DNA of 51,503 bases, taken from Amycolatopsis acididurans (lineage in GTDB: Bacteria; Actinomycetota; Actinomycetes; Mycobacteriales; Pseudonocardiaceae). Numbering within the stretch: the stretch's first letter is position 1; every line of letters begins with the position of its first letter. Under the pieces are notes generated by a model. The model was not told where the DNA came from, made no database searches, and saw only the letters and a list, made by a program, of their open reading frames with translations. The stretch spans positions 1 to 51,503 of the forward strand of contig NZ_JAAXLS010000047.1 in the NCBI RefSeq assembly GCF_012328925.1. Direction: 5' to 3'. Below, one piece after another: positions 8,118-15,223 of this stretch. The translations under genes and the position numbers were made by a program.

Positions 8118-8876
8118 TCAGTGGTTCTGGTACGCCCGCAGGTAGTCGAGGGTGCCCTGCGTCAGGCCGCCGTCGACGGCGAGCACCTGGCCGGTGACGT
8201 ACCGGGAGTCCCGGCTGAGGAAGAACGGGACGGCATCGGCGATGTCCGCGGGCAGGGCGCGACGGCGCGCCGGTACAACCGCCTCGTAACGCAAGTCGCG
8301 TTCGGATCCGGACGTCAGTGCTTCTTGGCTGCCCTCCGTGCGCACGCCGCCCGGCGCGATGGCGTTGAACCGGATCCGGCGGCCGGCGAATTCCACGGCG
8401 CAGACCTTGGTCAGCGACACCAAAGCCGCCTTCGACGGCGAGTAGGCGCCCATGCCGATGGTCGGCGTGGTCGCGGCGATCGACGCGATGTTGACGACCG
8501 ATGCGTTGTCGGCAGCGGTCAACTGCGGGAGGAAGGCCTGCGTGAGAATCAGCGGGCCGACGACGTTGACGTCCAGGACCGCGCGGAACACCGTCGGGTC
8601 GACGGTGTCCATCGGCGTCACCGGATAGATGCCGGCGTTGTTGACGATCGCGTCGAGCCTCGGCGTCCGGGCGGCGAGTGCCTTCGCCGCTTCGGCGTCG
8701 GTCACGTCCAGAACCTCGGGCGTGCCCCCGATCTCGGTGGCGACCTCCGTCGCGGTCGTCCGGTCGAGGTCGGCGACGAGGACGTGGTGGCCGTCGCGGC
8801 CGAGGCGCCGGGCGATCGCCGCACCGATGCCGCGGCCGGCGCCGGTGACGAGGACGACCGGGGTGTCGGAGGTCAT
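8118..8876 (-). CDS. Short-chain dehydrogenase/reductase (SDR)
   Basis: A 252-residue classical SDR. It has the NAD(P) motif TGAGRGIGAAIA at residues 11-22, an Asp at the end of strand 2 (VADLDR) suggesting NAD preference, NNAG, the catalytic Ser (NIASIAA), Tyr-x3-Lys (AYSPSKAA) and the C-terminal GQVLAVDGGLTQG. The ATG at 8876 overlaps the stop of the upstream NTF2-like gene (ATGA), so the two form a leftward operon starting at the operator at 9701. It likely oxidises a hydroxyl group or reduces a keto group in the regulon's substrate. The exact substrate is unknown. Confidence 0.9.
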   Translation of the reverse strand: MTSDTPVVLVTGAGRGIGAAIARRLGRDGHHVLVADLDRTTATEVATEIGGTPEVLDVTDAEAAKALAARTPRLDAIVNNAGIYPVTPMDTVDPTVFRAVLDVNVVGPLILTQAFLPQLTAADNASVVNIASIAATTPTIGMGAYSPSKAALVSLTKVCAVEFAGRRIRFNAIAPGGVRTEGSQEALTSGSERDLRYEAVVPARRRALPADIADAVPFFLSRDSRYVTGQVLAVDGGLTQGTLDYLRAYQNH

Positions 8877-9691
8877 CCGTTCGGCCTTTCCGTGGCAGAG
8901 GTGACTGCGCGGACGAGGGCGAGCCGGTCCGTGACGACGTGCCCGGAACGGACCTCGCCTTCCGCGACGTGCACGATGCCGGTCGCGTGCAGCGTCGCGG
9001 CGGCACCGGCGTGCCGATCGGACAGTTCGGTCAGGCCGCCCGCGTACGTGCCCCGCAGAGTGGCGCGGAACGCCACCGCGCTTCCCGCGGAGAAGATGTC
9101 GTCGACAGTCACGGTGACCCCGTCGAGGCGCGGGCCCGCTGAACCGTCGTTCTCGCGAACCTCGCCGGCGGAAACACAGGCGTGGAGCCACTTCGCGGCC
9201 GTCGCCTCGGCGTCCGCGTCGCTCGGCACCGCTCGCGTGTCCCACGGGGCGATCGCGGGCGGCTCCACGACCGTGGGCCGGCCGGACTTCAGCTGGCGCC
9301 GCCGGGCGAGATAGTCCTGCTCGACGTAGTTCTCGACCAGACGCTCGCCGTTCCACCGGTAGACCCCGATGCCGGCCCAACTCGCCACCGCTCCCGCATG
9401 CGTTCGCGAAGCCCCGTGTTCGCTGAAGCGCAATGCGAGCCGGTCGCCGTTGGTGACGATCTCGTGGACGGTGAGGCAGAGTCCTGGGAACTGGCGGAAC
9501 TGCCGGACCGCGGCGGGCACGTACAGCTCGTCGCGGCCGCACAGCACGTCGTCTCCCATGTGGAGGGTGTAGCCGGGCTCCATGATCTCCGCGCACACCG
9601 AGGTGTCGTGGGAGTTGGTGTAGTCCACGACGTATCGCCGCATCAAGGCGACGAAACCGGGCGTATCCGCTGTTTCTTCTTTCTGCGCCAC
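8873..9691 (-). CDS. Tandem NTF2-like (SnoaL-type) domain protein
   Basis: A 272-residue protein with two NTF2-like units. The first covers about residues 10-125 (FVALMRRYVVDYTNSHD, MEPGYTLHMGDD, WAGIGVYRWNGERLVENY). The second covers about 150-265 (EATAAKWLHACVSAGE, TGIVHVAEGEVRSGHVVTD). SnoaL-type folds act as isomerases, hydrolases, dehydratases or ligand-binding proteins; a tandem copy in one chain is less usual. The GTG start at 9691 has no ribosome-binding site and lies only 10 bp from the 9701 operator. A TAGTCT -10-like box at 9703-9698 would start transcription on the GTG, so translation may be leaderless. It is coupled to the SDR by an ATGA overlap. Function unknown. Confidence 0.75.
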   Translation of the reverse strand: MAQKEETADTPGFVALMRRYVVDYTNSHDTSVCAEIMEPGYTLHMGDDVLCGRDELYVPAAVRQFRQFPGLCLTVHEIVTNGDRLALRFSEHGASRTHAGAVASWAGIGVYRWNGERLVENYVEQDYLARRRQLKSGRPTVVEPPAIAPWDTRAVPSDADAEATAAKWLHACVSAGEVRENDGSAGPRLDGVTVTVDDIFSAGSAVAFRATLRGTYAGGLTELSDRHAGAAATLHATGIVHVAEGEVRSGHVVTDRLALVRAVTSATERPNG

Positions 9692-9700
9692 GACGCGAGA

Positions 9701-9718
9701 CTACCAGACGGTCGTTTG
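9701..9718. promoter_or_regulatory. Operator copy A (divergent promoter region)
   Basis: The sequence CTACCAGACGGTCGTTTG, read on the other strand as CAAACGACCGTCTGGTAG, fits the window's recurring 18-bp element with its TGGTAG end. It lies between the divergent NTF2-like gene (9691) and enoyl-CoA hydratase gene (9760), so one regulator could control both directions. A repressor role is inferred. Confidence 0.65.
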
Positions 9719-9759
9719 ATAAAGTGGCGACGACCGAGAGGCCGGACGAGGAGAACTGG

Positions 9760-10533
9760 ATGCGGAAGCGCTATGGGATGCTGGCGGTGGAGACGGTCGG
9801 CGCCGTTGCCGAGGTTGCGCTGGACCGGCCCGACAAGCTCAATGCGCTCACGGCCGGGTTCTGGGACGACCTGCAGGACCTGCTGCGCGACGCGGCCGGC
9901 GACAGCGCGGTGCGCGCACTGGTGCTGTACGGGCGAGGTCAGTGCTTCAGCGCGGGCGGAGACATCGCCGGTTTCGGCGAGCTGACCACGGTGCCCGCGC
10001 GACGGGACTACCAGGAGCGGGCGTTCGCCGCGTTCCGGGCGCTCGAGCGCTTTCCCAAGCCCACGTTCGCCGCAGTGCACGGGTACGCGCTCGGCGGTGG
10101 TTGTGAGCTGACGATGGTGACCGATGTCGTGGTCGCCGACAGCACGGCCAGGTTCGGCACACCCGAGGCGTCGGTCGGGCTGATGCCCGGGCTCGGCGTC
10201 GTGCGCGGCCGCGCCAACGTCAACCTGCACTGGATGAAATACCTCGTCTTCACCGGTGAACGGCTCGACGCCGAGGAAGCCCGCCTCGCGGGACTGGTCA
10301 ACAAGGTCGTCCCGGAGGGCGAGCACCTCGGCGAGGCGCGTCGGCTGGCATCACTGGCAGCGGGCAAGCCCGCGGTCGCGCTCGCGGTGGCGAAGCGCGT
10401 GCTCGGCCGTGGCAGCGACGAGGGTTACGACTACGCGCTGGAGGCCACGTCCCTCCTGCACGGCACCGAGGACCAGCACGAAGGGGTGCTGGCCTTCAAG
10501 GAGCGTCGTGCTCCGCAGTTCCGAGACCGGTGA
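9760..10533 (+). CDS. Enoyl-CoA hydratase/isomerase family protein
   Basis: A 257-residue crotonase-fold protein. The CoA oxyanion-hole motifs are present (QCFSAGGDIAGFGE and HGYALGGGCELTM). Both crotonase glutamates appear available, one in GGCEL and one in GTPEASVGL, so hydratase chemistry (water addition to a 2-enoyl-CoA) is plausible. The ATG at 9760 has GAGGAG at 9748-9753. An in-frame GTG at 9724 would lie almost inside the operator region and is less likely. It heads a four-gene rightward operon with the carboxylase beta subunit, a cyclase-like hydrolase and an SDR. Confidence 0.88.
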   Translation: MRKRYGMLAVETVGAVAEVALDRPDKLNALTAGFWDDLQDLLRDAAGDSAVRALVLYGRGQCFSAGGDIAGFGELTTVPARRDYQERAFAAFRALERFPKPTFAAVHGYALGGGCELTMVTDVVVADSTARFGTPEASVGLMPGLGVVRGRANVNLHWMKYLVFTGERLDAEEARLAGLVNKVVPEGEHLGEARRLASLAAGKPAVALAVAKRVLGRGSDEGYDYALEATSLLHGTEDQHEGVLAFKERRAPQFRDR

Positions 10534-10543
10534 AGGGAACACA

Positions 10544-12097
10544 GTGACGGACACGAGCGCCGCGCGCGCCACTATGAAGGAACGGCTGGAGGAGCTGGCC
10601 CGCCGTCGCGAGGTCGCCCTGGGCATGGGCGGTCCCGCGAAGATCGAGCGCCAGCACGCGGCAGGGAGGCTGACCGTCCGGGAGCGGATCACTGGTGTCG
10701 TCGACGAGGGCTCGTTCTTCGAGATCGGCCTGCTCGCCGAGCCCGAGCTGCGGCACGAGCGCCCCATCCCCGGCGACGGAGCGGTCACCGGGTTCGCGCG
10801 CATCGACGGGCGTCCCGTCTGCGTGATCGGCATCGACGCGACGACGCTCGCGGGCACCACGGCGCCGGTCAGCATGCGCAAACAGGGCCGGATGGCGGAG
10901 GTCGCCGCGCGCAAGGGCCTGCCACTCGTGCTGCTGTGCGACGCCGACGGCGGCCGGATCCCCGACGTGATGGGCTGGCGGTTTTCCGGTCTGCCACTGG
11001 ATTTCGGCACTTTCCTGCAGGTACCGGACGGCTACCCGGAGGTGCCCCGCGTCGCCGCGGTCCTCGGGCCGGCCTACGGCGACTCCGCGCTGCACGCGAG
11101 CACCGCGCACGTTGTCGTGATGACGGAAAGCTCCTCGATCGCGCTCGTCGGCCCGTCGGTGGTCGGCGCCGCGATCGGTGAGCAGGTCACCGACCACGAA
11201 CTCGGCGGGCCCGAGCACGCGCAGGCGGTCGGCACGGCGCACCTGGTGGTGCCGACTGAACCCGATGCGTTCGACGCGATCGCGGCGGTGCTGTCGTACC
11301 TGCCCAGCAACGCCGCGCGCCCCGCGCCGAGGGCCGCGCCGGTCGAGCCGGGTGCTCCGGCCGAGCGGCTGCGGGACATCATCCCGGTGAATCCCAAGCA
11401 GGCCTACGACATGTTCGAGGTGCTCGACTCGATCGTCGACGCCGACACGCTCCTGCCGTGGCGCCCGGAGGCCGGTAAGGCGGTCATCACGACGTTCGCC
11501 CGCGTCGACGGGCACGCCGTCGGCGTCATCGCGAGCCAGCCTCGCTACGGCGCGGGTGCGCTCGACGCGGTGGCGCTGCGCAAGGCGCACGATTTCGCCG
11601 ACATGTGTGACACCTTCAACCTGCCCCTCGTATTCCTCCAGGACGTTCCCGGACTCATGGTGGGAATCCAGGGGGAGCGCGACGGGATCGTCCTGCACTA
11701 CGAGCGGCTCGTCGCGCGTCTCGCCCGCGCGAAGGTGCCGAAGATCTCCGTGGTGGTGCGCAAGGCGTACGGCGGCGGGCACATCGCGCTCGGCGGCCGG
11801 GCGACCCGGCCCGATCTGCTGGTGTGCTGGCCGATCGCGGAGCTGGGTTTCATGGCGCCCGACGCGGGCGTGAAGACGGTCAACCGCCGCAAGCTCGAGG
11901 ACGCCGAGGCGACGGGCGGCGAGGCCGCGCGGCGCGCGCTCGAGAACGAGCTGACCGCACACTGGTTCGACGAGTCGGCGCCGTGGGAGGCCGCGGCGCA
12001 CGTCTACGTCGACGACATCATCGATCCCGTCGACACGCGCTCGGTGATCCTGGCAGGCATCGAATTCGGCTGGGGCGACCGGGACCGTGTCGGCTGA
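10544..12097 (+). CDS. Acyl-CoA carboxylase, carboxyltransferase (beta) subunit
   Basis: A 517-residue carboxyltransferase of the propionyl-/methylcrotonyl-/geranyl-CoA carboxylase type. It transfers carboxyl from carboxybiotin to an acyl-CoA. Two crotonase-like halves are seen: an N-terminal half (RERITGVVDEGSFFEIG, STAHVVVMTESSSIALVGP) and a C-terminal half (IPVNPKQAYDMFEVLDSIVD, FLQDVPGLMVGIQGE, RKAYGGGHIALGG). The GTG at 10544 follows GAAGGGA and lies 10 bp after the hydratase stop; the frame is open further upstream but overlaps that gene. Its biotin partner is the alpha subunit at 15224, in a separate operon under another copy of the same operator. Substrate is unproven. Confidence 0.88.
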   Translation: MTDTSAARATMKERLEELARRREVALGMGGPAKIERQHAAGRLTVRERITGVVDEGSFFEIGLLAEPELRHERPIPGDGAVTGFARIDGRPVCVIGIDATTLAGTTAPVSMRKQGRMAEVAARKGLPLVLLCDADGGRIPDVMGWRFSGLPLDFGTFLQVPDGYPEVPRVAAVLGPAYGDSALHASTAHVVVMTESSSIALVGPSVVGAAIGEQVTDHELGGPEHAQAVGTAHLVVPTEPDAFDAIAAVLSYLPSNAARPAPRAAPVEPGAPAERLRDIIPVNPKQAYDMFEVLDSIVDADTLLPWRPEAGKAVITTFARVDGHAVGVIASQPRYGAGALDAVALRKAHDFADMCDTFNLPLVFLQDVPGLMVGIQGERDGIVLHYERLVARLARAKVPKISVVVRKAYGGGHIALGGRATRPDLLVCWPIAELGFMAPDAGVKTVNRRKLEDAEATGGEAARRALENELTAHWFDESAPWEAAAHVYVDDIIDPVDTRSVILAGIEFGWGDRDRVG

Positions 12098-12107
12098 AGG
12101 AGAGCGA

Positions 12108-13082
12108 GTGACCAGCGAGTTGCCGTCCTACGACGAACTTCCCGTGACACCCGGTGCCCCGCCCGGATCGTCGTGGGGGGTGTGGGGCGAGATCGGGACC
12201 GACGTGCTCGGCTGCCTGAACCTGCTGACGCCCGAACGTGTCGCGCGTGCCGCGTCGCTGGTGCGGCGTGGCCGGGTGTTCGGGCTCGACCTCGACGCCA
12301 CGCTGCCCTCGCCACCGTTGTTCGGTCGGCCGCCGTTCCGGCACGAGGTCGTCGGGAAGATCGGCGGCTCGCACGACGACCTCCTGCACGACTGGAACAC
12401 CCAGTCCTCCAGCCAGTGGGACGGGTTCCGGCACGTGGCGCACCCGCTGTACGGGCACTACGGCGGCGTGCCGGACGAGGAGCACGGCATCCAGCACTGG
12501 CACGGCCGGATCGCCGGACGGTGTGTGCTCGTGGACTTCGGCCGGTGGCGCGAGGCGCAGGGCCGGCCGCTCGCCTACGACGAACCGGACCCGATCACGC
12601 CCGGGGAACTGCGCGCGTGCGTCGAGGACCAGGCAACGCCCATCGAAGCGGGCGACGTCGTGCTGCTGCGCACCGGCTGGCTGTCCTGGTACCGCACGCT
12701 CGACGAGAGCGGGCGCGCCGCGGTGGCGCGGCCGGACGGTTTCGCCGCACCCGGCCTGCGTCCCGGTCAGGACATGCTCCGGTTGCTGTGGGATCTGCAC
12801 ATCGCGGCCGTCGCCGGCGACAACCCCGGAGTCGAGGTGCTCCCGCTCGGCGTGTTCACCGACCGGTCGGTGGCGCGGGAGGACAAGACGCGGTGGCCGG
12901 ACGTCTTCATGCACACGGCTCTGCTGCCGTTGCTGGGAATGCCGCTCGGTGAACTGTTCGATCTCGACGAGCTGGCCGAGGACTGCGCGGCGACGGGAAC
13001 GTACGAGGCGTTCTTCACCTCCTCGCCGCTGAACATGCCACAGGGTGTGGCGAGCCCGCCGGGCGCGGTGGCGATCCGTTGA
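12108..13082 (+). CDS. Cyclase-family (kynurenine formamidase-like) metal hydrolase
   Basis: A 324-residue protein of the cyclase/kynurenine formamidase-like family (Pfam cyclase), whose members hydrolyse amide, lactone or ring bonds with Zn or Mn. Landmarks are SSQWDGFRHVAHP, a variant of the metal-binding HxGTHxDxPxH motif that retains Asp and a His; HWHGRIAGRCVLVDF; GDVVLLRTGWLSWY; and LLWDLHIAAVAGDNPGVEV. The GTG at 12108 is preceded by AAGGAGAG. A GTG at 12087 would overlap the carboxylase gene. A decayed relative lies at 28125-28232. In this regulon it may open a ring or cleave a C-C/C-N bond; this is inference. Confidence 0.8.
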   Translation: MTSELPSYDELPVTPGAPPGSSWGVWGEIGTDVLGCLNLLTPERVARAASLVRRGRVFGLDLDATLPSPPLFGRPPFRHEVVGKIGGSHDDLLHDWNTQSSSQWDGFRHVAHPLYGHYGGVPDEEHGIQHWHGRIAGRCVLVDFGRWREAQGRPLAYDEPDPITPGELRACVEDQATPIEAGDVVLLRTGWLSWYRTLDESGRAAVARPDGFAAPGLRPGQDMLRLLWDLHIAAVAGDNPGVEVLPLGVFTDRSVAREDKTRWPDVFMHTALLPLLGMPLGELFDLDELAEDCAATGTYEAFFTSSPLNMPQGVASPPGAVAIR

Positions 13083-13096
13083 CACAGGAGGATTCG

Positions 13097-14026
13097 GTGC
13101 AGCATCTCAAGGACCGTGTGGTGATTGTGACGGGCGCGGGTGGTGGTCTCGGGCGTGAGCACGCTCTGCTGTTCGCGCGCGAGGGAGCCAAGGTCGTGGT
13201 CAACGACCTCGGCGGCGCGTCGGCGGTCGTCGACGAGATCCGCGCGTCCGGCGGCGAGGCGGTGGCGAACACCGACTCGGTGGCCGACTGGGCGGGCGCC
13301 GAGCGGATCGTCCGGACCGCGGTCGAGGAGTTCGGTGACCTGCACGCGCTCGTCAACAACGCCGGCATCCTGCGCGACCGCATGCTGGTCAGCATGACCG
13401 AGAGCGACTGGGACAGCGTGATCACCGTGCACTTGAAAGGCACGTTCGCCTGTACCAGGCACGCCGCCGGGTACTGGCGGCAGAAGGCCAAGGAAACGGG
13501 CGGGCCGGTGGAGGCCGCCATCGTCTGCACCTCGTCGGGGTCAGGGTTGCTGAACGGGGTCGCCCAGTCGAACTACGGCGCGGCCAAGGCAGGGATCGCG
13601 GCGTTCGCGCAGATCGCGGCGAAGGAGCTCAGTCGTTACGGGGTCCGGGTGAACACGATCGCGCCGGTCGCGCGGACACCCATGACGGCGCCCACGGAAG
13701 AGTTCGCCGAGATGTTCCGGCCCCCGGCCGACGCGGACGCGTTCGACGTCTTCGACGCGGCCAACGTGTCCCCGCTGGTCGTCTACCTCGCCAGCACACT
13801 GTGCCCGTACACCGGGGGAGTGTGGCAGGTCATGGGCGGCGAGGTCGGGTTGTTCGAGGGCTGGCAGGTGGTGGCGAGCCTCCAACGCGAGAGCCGGTGG
13901 AGCGTCGAGGAGCTGCGAAAGGAGATCGCCGGTCTCGTCGGTGCCCGCGCGAGCGCGGAGGGCAAGCTCCTCTCCGAGGCGAAACCCTTCGCCGGATGGG
14001 AAGCCACCCTCCGCGAACCCCGCTAG
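13097..14026 (+). CDS. SDR of the 3-hydroxyacyl-CoA dehydrogenase-like group
   Basis: A 309-residue SDR beginning KDRVVIVTGAGGGLGREHALLFAREGA. This is the wording of the (3R)-hydroxyacyl-CoA dehydrogenase-like SDRs related to the dehydrogenase unit of peroxisomal multifunctional enzymes. NNAG, the catalytic Ser (CTSSGSGL) and Tyr-x3-Lys (SNYGAAKAG) are intact. About 50 extra residues follow the SDR core (GWQVVASLQRESRWSVEELR), common in this group. The GTG at 13097 has AGGAGG at 13086-13091. A TTG at 13079 overlapping the cyclase stop is the weaker alternative. It is the last gene of the operon before a strong terminator. Confidence 0.88.
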   Translation: MQHLKDRVVIVTGAGGGLGREHALLFAREGAKVVVNDLGGASAVVDEIRASGGEAVANTDSVADWAGAERIVRTAVEEFGDLHALVNNAGILRDRMLVSMTESDWDSVITVHLKGTFACTRHAAGYWRQKAKETGGPVEAAIVCTSSGSGLLNGVAQSNYGAAKAGIAAFAQIAAKELSRYGVRVNTIAPVARTPMTAPTEEFAEMFRPPADADAFDVFDAANVSPLVVYLASTLCPYTGGVWQVMGGEVGLFEGWQVVASLQRESRWSVEELRKEIAGLVGARASAEGKLLSEAKPFAGWEATLREPR

Positions 14027-14032
14027 CTAGCC

Positions 14033-14081
14033 GTCGGCTTGGGCAGGTTCGGCCGTGGTCACCGACCCTGCCCAAGCCGAC
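14033..14081. terminator. Bidirectional terminator between convergent genes
   Basis: A perfect 15-bp inverted repeat: GTCGGCTTGGGCAGG at 14033-14047 pairs with CCTGCCCAAGCCGAC at 14067-14081, with a 19-base loop. It begins 7 bases after the SDR stop and ends 10 bases before the end of the oppositely oriented oxidoreductase gene, an ideal place to stop transcription from both sides. Confidence 0.8.
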
Positions 14082-14090
14082 CGGGACTTT

Positions 14091-14975
14091 CTACAGCGCG
14101 GTGGCCACGTCGACGACGTCGGCGGCCACGCGGTCGAGCTTCGAAAGCAGGCGGTCACGATCCTTGGCTACGACCTCGACGATCACGCGGTCGACACCGG
14201 CGTCGCGGAAGCGCGCAAGCTTCTCCTTGTCCAGGTCCCGGAGTCCGGGGCAGACACTGACGGAGACGTCGGCGAGGCTCCGGCCGCGTTCGGCCAGCAT
14301 CGGCTCGAGCCGCGCGAGCGCACCAGGCACGGCCGCCGGGTCGGGATTGAGGCTGTACCAGCCGCGGCCGAACTCGGCGACGCGCCGGAGCGCGGCGTCC
14401 GTCTCGCCGCCGACGTGGATCGGCGGATGGGGTTTCTGGACCGGCTTCGGGTTGAAGCGGCAGGGGGCGAGCTCGTAGTACTTGCCCTGGTAGCTCGACA
14501 CTTCATCGGTCCAGCACGACTGCATCACACGAAGGTAGTCGTTCGTGCGACCACCTCGGTGCTCGAACGAAGCGCCCAGTGCCGCGAATTCCTCGCGCAG
14601 CCAGCCGATCCCGATCCCGAACTCGACCCGCCCGCCGGACAGCAGGTCCACATCGGACACCTGTTTCGCCGTGAAAACCGGATTGCGTTGCGGTACCACG
14701 AGAATCCCCGTGCCCAGACGTAGCGTCGTGGTCACGCCGGCGAGGAAGGACAGCGCGGTCAGCGGTTCCAGCAACGCGCCGTCGCTAGGACCGGGAAACC
14801 GCCCGTCCTCGGTGTAGGGATACCGGCTTTCGTAAGAATCGTGGTCGAACAGAACGTTGTGCTCCGCGAGCCACAGCGATTCGAAGCCGCGCTCCTCGAG
14901 CGCGGGCCCCAGCGTGCGGACGTAGGAGGCGGAGACGTTCTTTCCGCCGAGCGGAACCATCGCACCGATCTTCAC
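14091..14975 (-). CDS. LLM-class F420-dependent oxidoreductase
   Basis: A 294-residue luciferase-like monooxygenase-fold protein of the TIGR03619-type F420 group. Landmarks are MKIGAMVPLGG, ESLWLAEHNVLFDHDSY, LGTGILVVPQRNP, VDLLSGGRVEFGIGIGW, GALGASFEHRG-like wording (AALGASFEHRGGRTNDYL) and PPIHVGGETDAALRRVAEFGRGW. These enzymes use F420 (occasionally FMN) for hydride transfer or Baeyer-Villiger-type chemistry. It is transcribed leftward from the operator at 15010-15027. Its mRNA faces the preceding operon at a shared terminator. A decayed paralogue lies at 28435. Cofactor choice is inferred from family, not proven. Confidence 0.85.
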   Translation of the reverse strand: MKIGAMVPLGGKNVSASYVRTLGPALEERGFESLWLAEHNVLFDHDSYESRYPYTEDGRFPGPSDGALLEPLTALSFLAGVTTTLRLGTGILVVPQRNPVFTAKQVSDVDLLSGGRVEFGIGIGWLREEFAALGASFEHRGGRTNDYLRVMQSCWTDEVSSYQGKYYELAPCRFNPKPVQKPHPPIHVGGETDAALRRVAEFGRGWYSLNPDPAAVPGALARLEPMLAERGRSLADVSVSVCPGLRDLDKEKLARFRDAGVDRVIVEVVAKDRDRLLSKLDRVAADVVDVATAL

Positions 14976-15009
14976 ACGGACGACGGTAGCACCCGCCGCA
15001 CCCAGAAGT

Positions 15010-15054
15010 CTACCATTCGGTTGGTAGACATCTACTGTGATTCGATGTTAGGTT
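15010..15054 (+). promoter_or_regulatory. Operator copy B with overlapping promoter
   Basis: The operator CTACCATTCGGTTGGTAG (15010-15027) has perfect outer 6-bp arms, CTACCA and TGGTAG. Rightward, a -35-like TAGACA (15025-15030) overlaps the operator end. It is followed after 18 bases by TAGGTT (15049-15054), a -10-like box for the carboxylase alpha operon. Leftward it lies 35 bp before the F420-type oxidoreductase gene. Binding would be expected to occlude the -35 region. Confidence 0.68.
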
Positions 15055-15084
15055 TCCTTCGCCGGGCACGACGTTCCGTGCGGC

Positions 15085-15212
15085 CCGGCGGTTTCGGTGC
15101 CGATGGCTGGGGCCGGGAGAGCGGGCCGAACGCGATGGACGAGTTCCTCGAGACGAAAGCCGTGCAAATGGACCTGATCGGGGCGGATCGCGACCCGCTG
15201 GTCGCCGGATGA
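15085..15212 (+). pseudogene. Aldehyde dehydrogenase C-terminal remnant
   Basis: The frame ending at the TGA of 15210-15212 encodes GGFGADGWGRESGPNAMDEF and LETKAVQ, then DRDPLVAG. This closely parallels the last 40 or so residues of the intact aldehyde dehydrogenase at 39699 (GGFGASGWGRESGPNAMEEF, LETKTVW, TRDPFVIG). Everything upstream of the C-terminal tail is missing. The fragment sits between operator B and the carboxylase alpha gene and now forms part of its 5' leader. Its stop overlaps an ATG at 15209. Confidence 0.8.
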
Positions 15213-15223
15213 AGGAGACGCCT

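Noticed and set aside
7306..8145. A single 279-residue gene covering the whole 7.3-8.1 kb interval
   Set aside because: Only its first part matches a monooxygenase, and the family sequence then jumps frames. The rest runs antisense to the esterase relic. Two separate remnants explain the data better.
10256..10543. Long N-terminal extension of the carboxylase beta subunit
   Set aside because: The extra 96 codons overlap the well-supported hydratase gene in another frame. The GTG at 10544 has a ribosome-binding site and gives the usual family start.
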